Assembly: GCF_001005725.1 (NCBI RefSeq)
Contig: NZ_LBIC01000005.1
Coordinates: forward strand, 298,001 to 362,000
Direction: 5' to 3'
Origin: Sphingobium chungbukense
Lineage (GTDB): Bacteria; Pseudomonadota; Alphaproteobacteria; Sphingomonadales; Sphingomonadaceae
DNA: 64,000 bases
In this document: positions 60,135 to 64,000 of the stretch, one piece after another
Numbering within the stretch: position 1 is the first letter of the stretch
Layout of the letters: every line of letters begins with the position of its first letter
Position numbers and translations under genes: made by a program
Notes under the pieces: model-generated
The model's input: the letters and a program-made list of their open reading frames with translations, nothing else
What the model was told of the DNA's origin: nothing
The model's database searches: none

Positions 60135-60152
60135 ATAAGAAACATGTCTTAT
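60135..60152. promoter_or_regulatory. TetR operator-like site 1
   Basis: ATAAGA-AACATG-TCTTAT (perfect 6-6-6 arms), 54 bp upstream of the SDR that begins the six-gene operon and 167 bp upstream of the TetR gene. Two related sites lie at 61055-61091. The region 60081-60319 holds nothing else recognisable. Confidence 0.7.
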
Positions 60153-60319
60153 TGCAAGCTGCCCTATGCCGGAAAGGGGTGGTGAGCCGCTTCCATCGCC
60201 TATGTGATGGGTTTCATCGGCCGACGCCCGTGCGGACATCTTTCCATGGCGTTGCAATATCGCGACGTTGAGCGGATAGCGGAGCGAGCCACAGCAAGAG
60301 CGAAAGAGCGGTTCCAGTC

Positions 60320-60961
60320 ATGAATGATCTTCCTACCCAACCCTTCAAGGGCACGGCCCTCGCCCTGGTAGAGGCGGCGGAAAGGCTGTTCGGGGAGCAT
60401 GGGATCGAAAATGTGTCGCTGCGCCAGATCAGGCTGGAAGCCAATGCCGCCAATAATTCCGCCGTCAGCTATCATTTCAACGATCGGGAAAAACTGGTGC
60501 GCGCGATCTGGGCACACCGCCTGCCCGCGCTCGACGCACGGCGGCGGGAGATGGTGGATCTCATCCGCGCCGAAGGGCGGGAGACGGATGCCGCAGCGGT
60601 GCTTGGTGCGCTGGTCCTGCCCAATTACGAGCTTCGCGACGCGCAGGACGTCCATCGCTACGCCGCGTTTTTCCGCCATGCGTTACGGTGGAGGGAGGGC
60701 GCCGAGATTCGCAATTCCCAGCTTTATTCGACGCCCGCCAGCGGCGAGGCCATGGCGTTATACTTCGCCCTGCGGCCTGACGTGTCGCCGGACCTGCTCA
60801 GTTACCGCCTGCGGCATGGGACATGCACCTTTTTCGACATGATTTTCGAGCGCGACAAGAATGTGGCCGAAGGCCTTGCGGTCATGCCCGAAGGGGAATT
60901 TCTTGCCGAAGGTCTCGGCATGCTCGAAGCCATTTGCCTTCGTCCAGCACCCACCCGTTAA
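60320..60961 (+). CDS. TetR/AcrR family transcriptional regulator
   Basis: 213 aa. The N-terminal helix-turn-helix I-E-N-V-S-L-R-Q-I-R-L-E-A-N-A-A-N-N-S-A-V-S-Y-H-F lies at about 30-54; the N-N-S-A-V-S-Y-H-F form is typical of regulators with longer recognition helices. It is divergent from the six-gene operon and precedes the TonB receptor. Three similar 18-bp sites, one on the left and two on the right of this gene, make it the likely repressor of both. Confidence 0.9.
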   Translation: MNDLPTQPFKGTALALVEAAERLFGEHGIENVSLRQIRLEANAANNSAVSYHFNDREKLVRAIWAHRLPALDARRREMVDLIRAEGRETDAAAVLGALVLPNYELRDAQDVHRYAAFFRHALRWREGAEIRNSQLYSTPASGEAMALYFALRPDVSPDLLSYRLRHGTCTFFDMIFERDKNVAEGLAVMPEGEFLAEGLGMLEAICLRPAPTR

Positions 60962-61054
60962 GATAAGCCGATCCTCCCGCCTAGGCGTCCTTGCGAGCCA
61001 TGGATCGCATAGGCGATCATTTCGGCATGGATTGGCGCTGCCGCTCTCTCCTCT

Positions 61055-61091
61055 CTAAGAGACGTGTCTCATATTAAGTCGTATGTCTTAT
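61055..61091. promoter_or_regulatory. TetR operator-like sites 2 and 3
   Basis: CTAAGAGACGTGTCTCAT (61055-61072) matches site 1 at 14 of 18 bases, and TTAAGTCGTATGTCTTAT (61074-61091) at 13 of 18. Their centres are 19 bp apart. They end 42 bp before the receptor start. Confidence 0.7.
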
Positions 61092-61133
61092 ATGTCATGT
61101 GGCGCAAATGATGAGTGCGAAAAGGGAGAGGAT

Positions 61134-63473
61134 ATGCTGAAAAGGACATTATATCTGGCCGGGATTTCGCTGCCCGGTCTTCTGACGGGTCTTGCTGTGC
61201 CCGCGCTGGCGCAGGATGGCGTTGCGGAAATCATCGTCACCGCCCAGAAGCGCGCCGAAAATCTTCAGGACGTGCCGATTGCCGTCAGCGCTTATTCGAG
61301 CGAGGCGCTCGAAGCCCGAGGCGCGACCGGCTTGACCGCCCTGTTCCAGTCGCCACCGCCAGGGGTGGTGATGCAACCTTTTGCGGGCAGCCAGAGCATG
61401 CTGATCGTCGACATGCGCGGCGTCACCAATGCCGATCCGGGCCAGGGCACGGTGGAACTGGGCACCGCCGTCTATATCGATGACGTTTATCTGGGCCGGG
61501 CCCAGGGCATGGGTGCCGAACTGGTGGACCCTGAGCGGATCGAGATATTGCGCGGGCCGCAGGGCACGCTGTTCGGCCGCAATGCCGAAGGCGGCGCAAT
61601 CCGCATCGTCACGAAGAAACCCACCGGCATATTCGGTGGCGACGGCAAGGTGACGATCGGCAATTTCGACCAGCGCCGTTACGAGGCCCATCTCAACCTG
61701 CCGGAAATCGCGGGTTTTTCGATCAAGCTGGACTATCTCAATTCCAGTCATGGCGGATGGACCAAGAATGGGCCGCGCGTCGCGCGGATCGCTCGACAGG
61801 ATGATTTCGGCACATTTGACGGCGAAGGGTATCGCGCCAGCGTGCGGTGGCAGCCGACCTCCGCGATCACCGTCGACTATGCCTATGACCATAGCGTGAC
61901 CAAGGACACGCGCGACTATAATGTGCTGGTCCGCCCGCCGCTGATCGACCCGAACGGGCGTACGATCCTGCCGCTCGCCACGCTGACGGGTGCGCGTCCC
62001 CTGACGGACCGGATCGACCGCCGCACCGACACGGCATGGACATCGCTCTACAATGCGCCTTTCCGCACCGAATCGTCCGGCCATATGCTTCAGACGGGAT
62101 GGGAACTCAGCGATGCACTCACGCTGCGGTCGATCACCGCCTTCCGCAAGACCGACGAAGAGGGGGCCAATCAGCTTGGCGGCGCTTTCAGCCTGACGAA
62201 ATTCCCTGCTGCCCGCTCCGCCAGCATCCTGTTTCCGCGGCTGGGCGGGACCAGCCTCGGGATCGATCCCGCAACGCCGATCTGGGGCATTTCGGGCGTG
62301 ACCTCGTACAACAAGGTCAAGCAGAAGCAGGAGAGCCAGGAATTCCAACTCGTCGGCAGCTTGCCCGAAATCGAGTTCTTCCTGGGCGCCTATTATTTTC
62401 ATGAAAAGGTGCAGGATACCCGCCAGACGCTGCTCAGCATCGTCTATACCGATCCCACTTTCACCCAGGCGCTGGGGGTCAATCCGTTCTCGGTCGGCAG
62501 CGCGGGCGCGGGCCTTAATTCCCAAAGCGCCGAATCCACCTCCTATGCCGGTTTCGCACAGGCGACATGGTCGCCGGATTTCGCGGATAATCGGCTGCAT
62601 CTGACGGGGGGCCTGCGCTACACGGATGACAAGAAGACCTTCGATCGCACCATGTCCAACGGCGTTTCGACAGCGATCATCGGCGCGCCGTTCCGGGAGA
62701 GGCGCTGGGATCCTGCCTTCACCATCGCCTATGACATCACCGACAATATCAACATCTATGGCCGCTATGCCCAGGCCTACCGCGCCGGCGGCGTGTCGGT
62801 ACGCTCGCCCTTGTTCAAGCCCTTTGGCGCGGAGGTGAACAAGTCCTTCGAAATCGGCCTGAAAAGCGACCTGATCGAGCGCCGTCTGCGCGTCAACGCG
62901 GCGCTGTTCGAAAACCGTATCCACAACCGCCAGATCACCAGTCAACTCGATCCGACCGGCGATCCGGCGATCACCGATACGCTCAACGCTGCGGGCGTCA
63001 CCCGCATCCGCGGCGGCGAACTGGAGATCGTCGCGGCTCCTACCCGTGGGCTTCAGGTTTCCGCGACCTACGCCTATCTGCATGGCAAGCGCCCCGGCAG
63101 CTATTTCATCATCGATCCCAATGCCGAATTGCGCATCCAGAGCCTGCCGAAACATGCGGTCACGCTCGCGATCGACTATAGCCTGCCCGTTGGCATCGGC
63201 GATCTGGCCTTCCATGGCGATTATGCCGTGGCCAGCGACACGCCGGGCACGGGGCGCGTAGCCTTCGGCGCCTTCGCCTATGACATCCGCCGCGACGTCG
63301 CCAATGCACGCATCGCATTGCAGAATGTCGAAATGGGACCCGCGAAGTGGCGGCTCGCGCTGTTCGCCAAGAACATCTTCGACACCGCCTATCCTGTCTT
63401 CACCGCGCCGGGGGCCAATGCGGTCCTTTCGCCTCCCAGAACCTATGGGGTCGAACTGGGGGCCAGCTTCTGA
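61134..63473 (+). CDS. TonB-dependent outer-membrane receptor
   Basis: 779 aa from the ATG at 61134, preceded by aaagggagagg. Signal peptide ends near A-L-A-Q (27), TonB box E-I-I-V-T-A at 32-37, plug motif E-I-L-R-G-P-Q-G-T-L-F-G-R-N-A-E-G-G and C-terminal E-L-G-A-S-F. Its plug resembles the receptor at 20725 (both G-R-N-A-E). By the shared operators it imports the substrate of the six-gene operon. Confidence 0.94.
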   Translation: MLKRTLYLAGISLPGLLTGLAVPALAQDGVAEIIVTAQKRAENLQDVPIAVSAYSSEALEARGATGLTALFQSPPPGVVMQPFAGSQSMLIVDMRGVTNADPGQGTVELGTAVYIDDVYLGRAQGMGAELVDPERIEILRGPQGTLFGRNAEGGAIRIVTKKPTGIFGGDGKVTIGNFDQRRYEAHLNLPEIAGFSIKLDYLNSSHGGWTKNGPRVARIARQDDFGTFDGEGYRASVRWQPTSAITVDYAYDHSVTKDTRDYNVLVRPPLIDPNGRTILPLATLTGARPLTDRIDRRTDTAWTSLYNAPFRTESSGHMLQTGWELSDALTLRSITAFRKTDEEGANQLGGAFSLTKFPAARSASILFPRLGGTSLGIDPATPIWGISGVTSYNKVKQKQESQEFQLVGSLPEIEFFLGAYYFHEKVQDTRQTLLSIVYTDPTFTQALGVNPFSVGSAGAGLNSQSAESTSYAGFAQATWSPDFADNRLHLTGGLRYTDDKKTFDRTMSNGVSTAIIGAPFRERRWDPAFTIAYDITDNINIYGRYAQAYRAGGVSVRSPLFKPFGAEVNKSFEIGLKSDLIERRLRVNAALFENRIHNRQITSQLDPTGDPAITDTLNAAGVTRIRGGELEIVAAPTRGLQVSATYAYLHGKRPGSYFIIDPNAELRIQSLPKHAVTLAIDYSLPVGIGDLAFHGDYAVASDTPGTGRVAFGAFAYDIRRDVANARIALQNVEMGPAKWRLALFAKNIFDTAYPVFTAPGANAVLSPPRTYGVELGASF

Positions 63474-63486
63474 CGTGATCCATCCG

Positions 63487-63517
63487 GCGCGCGGCTTCTC
63501 CTCGGGGAGCCGCGCGC
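63487..63517 (+). terminator. Strong stem-loop between receptor and MFS genes
   Basis: Perfect 10-bp arms GCGCGCGGCT / AGCCGCGCGC with an 11-base loop, 13 bp after the receptor stop, followed by tcgtcttt. It may limit read-through into the MFS gene, 22 bp further on. Confidence 0.7.
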
Positions 63518-63538
63518 TCGTCTTTGCAGGAGAGTGCC

Positions 63539-64000
63539 ATGACAACCGCCGCTCAGGAATGGAAAAGGCATTGGCGGACCCTTGCCGCCTCCTCCTTGGG
63601 GGTCGCGACCGGCTTCTCCATGCTGCAATTCAATGCCAGCATCTTCATACAGCCCTGGCAGGAAAGTTTCGGATGGTCGCGGGGAGAAATCGCCGCCGCC
63701 CATAACGGGATGATCCTGACCGCGATCCTCTCCCCCTTTGCGGGGGCGCTGCTCGATCGCCATGGCGTGCGCCGTCCGTTGCTGGTGGCGATGGCGCTGA
63801 CAGGTGTCGCCTATCTGGCCATGACGCAGCTTGGTGGATCGCTGGTTCAATTCTATGCGACCTATCTTGCGTTGCAGGTTATCGGCATCTTCACGACTGG
63901 CCTTGCATTCACCCGCATCGTCGCTGCGCGCTTCGTCAAGTCGCGTGGCCTTGCATTGGCATGCACGCGGGTCGGCATATCGATCCTGGGTATATTCCTG
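63539..64000 (+). CDS. MFS transporter, N-terminal part (cut by window edge)
   Basis: 154 codons are visible from the ATG at 63539, after caggagag. Hydrophobic helices alternate with G-W-S-R-G-E-I and the loop D-R-H-G-V-R-R-P between helices 2 and 3, the signature of the major facilitator superfamily; W-S-R-G resembles the monocarboxylate/oxalate-formate subgroup. It probably carries the substrate over the inner membrane after TonB-driven entry. The gene continues past 64000. Confidence 0.88.
   Translation, partial: MTTAAQEWKRHWRTLAASSLGVATGFSMLQFNASIFIQPWQESFGWSRGEIAAAHNGMILTAILSPFAGALLDRHGVRRPLLVAMALTGVAYLAMTQLGGSLVQFYATYLALQVIGIFTTGLAFTRIVAARFVKSRGLALACTRVGISILGIFL

Noticed and set aside
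1-64000. tRNA, rRNA, CRISPR arrays, IS elements, integrase genes or attachment sites
   Set aside because: None seen. There are no regular spaced repeats, no transposase motifs, and repeated stretches are explained by paralogous receptor, SDR and P450 genes.

Overview
The window is GC-rich, densely coded DNA from an alphaproteobacterium, most likely a sphingomonad (Sphingobium, Novosphingobium or Sphingomonas type). The evidence is five TonB-dependent receptors with the typical plug start (D-I-V-V-T-A-x-R-R), many short-chain dehydrogenases (SDRs), several cytochromes P450 resembling P450cam (CYP101), and the absence of any tRNA, rRNA, IS element or housekeeping gene. It reads as one long catabolic region made of small, separately regulated modules for importing and oxidising hydrophobic, probably alicyclic or terpenoid-like, compounds. 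The substrates are inferred; none can be read directly from sequence.

Layout. 1-5.5 kb: CoA-thioester genes (OB-fold protein, crotonase, thiolase), an SDR, a SnoaL-like protein and a D-aminoacylase-like amidohydrolase. 5.8-10.7 kb: TetR regulator, TonB receptor, amidohydrolase and VOC protein. 10.8-17.8 kb: a molybdopterin oxidoreductase, TauD dioxygenase and old-yellow-enzyme operon facing a LysR gene, then a second LysR. 17.9-20.2 kb: fatty-acid-hydroxylase family membrane protein and a DUF1214-like protein. 20.7-29.4 kb: two TonB receptors, an AraC regulator, SDR, carboxymuconolactone-decarboxylase-like protein and a PhyH dioxygenase. 29.6-35.4 kb: nitronate monooxygenase, SMP-30, TetR and LuxR genes overlapping head to tail, then a TauD dioxygenase coupled to a small-molecule kinase. 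35.3-41.6 kb: SDRs, a medium-chain reductase, TetR and an EthD protein.

41.6-54.6 kb holds the first P450 module. A minus-strand run contains a frameshifted serine hydrolase, a GMC oxidoreductase, TetR, a P450, a putidaredoxin-like ferredoxin, a CYP101-like P450 and MarR. Divergent from it is a crotonase that keeps the three catalytic residues of 6-oxocamphor hydrolase. A third P450, a TonB receptor and a flavin reductase fused to a MarR-like domain follow. Together these suggest ring hydroxylation, oxidation to a beta-diketone and hydrolytic carbon-carbon cleavage.

54.6-64.0 kb is a second, unusually complete module. A six-gene minus operon (two SDRs, VOC protein, amidohydrolase, two CYP101-like P450s) faces a TetR gene, followed by a TonB receptor and an MFS transporter cut by the window edge. 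Three related 18-bp operator-like sites flank the TetR gene, in front of the operon and of the receptor, so uptake and catabolism look like one regulon. A different 16-bp inverted repeat, TGyAG-N6-CTACA, similarly joins the TetR, P450 and TonB receptor of the first P450 module.

All annotation comes from reading the sequence and from remembered family signatures; no alignments or searches were run.
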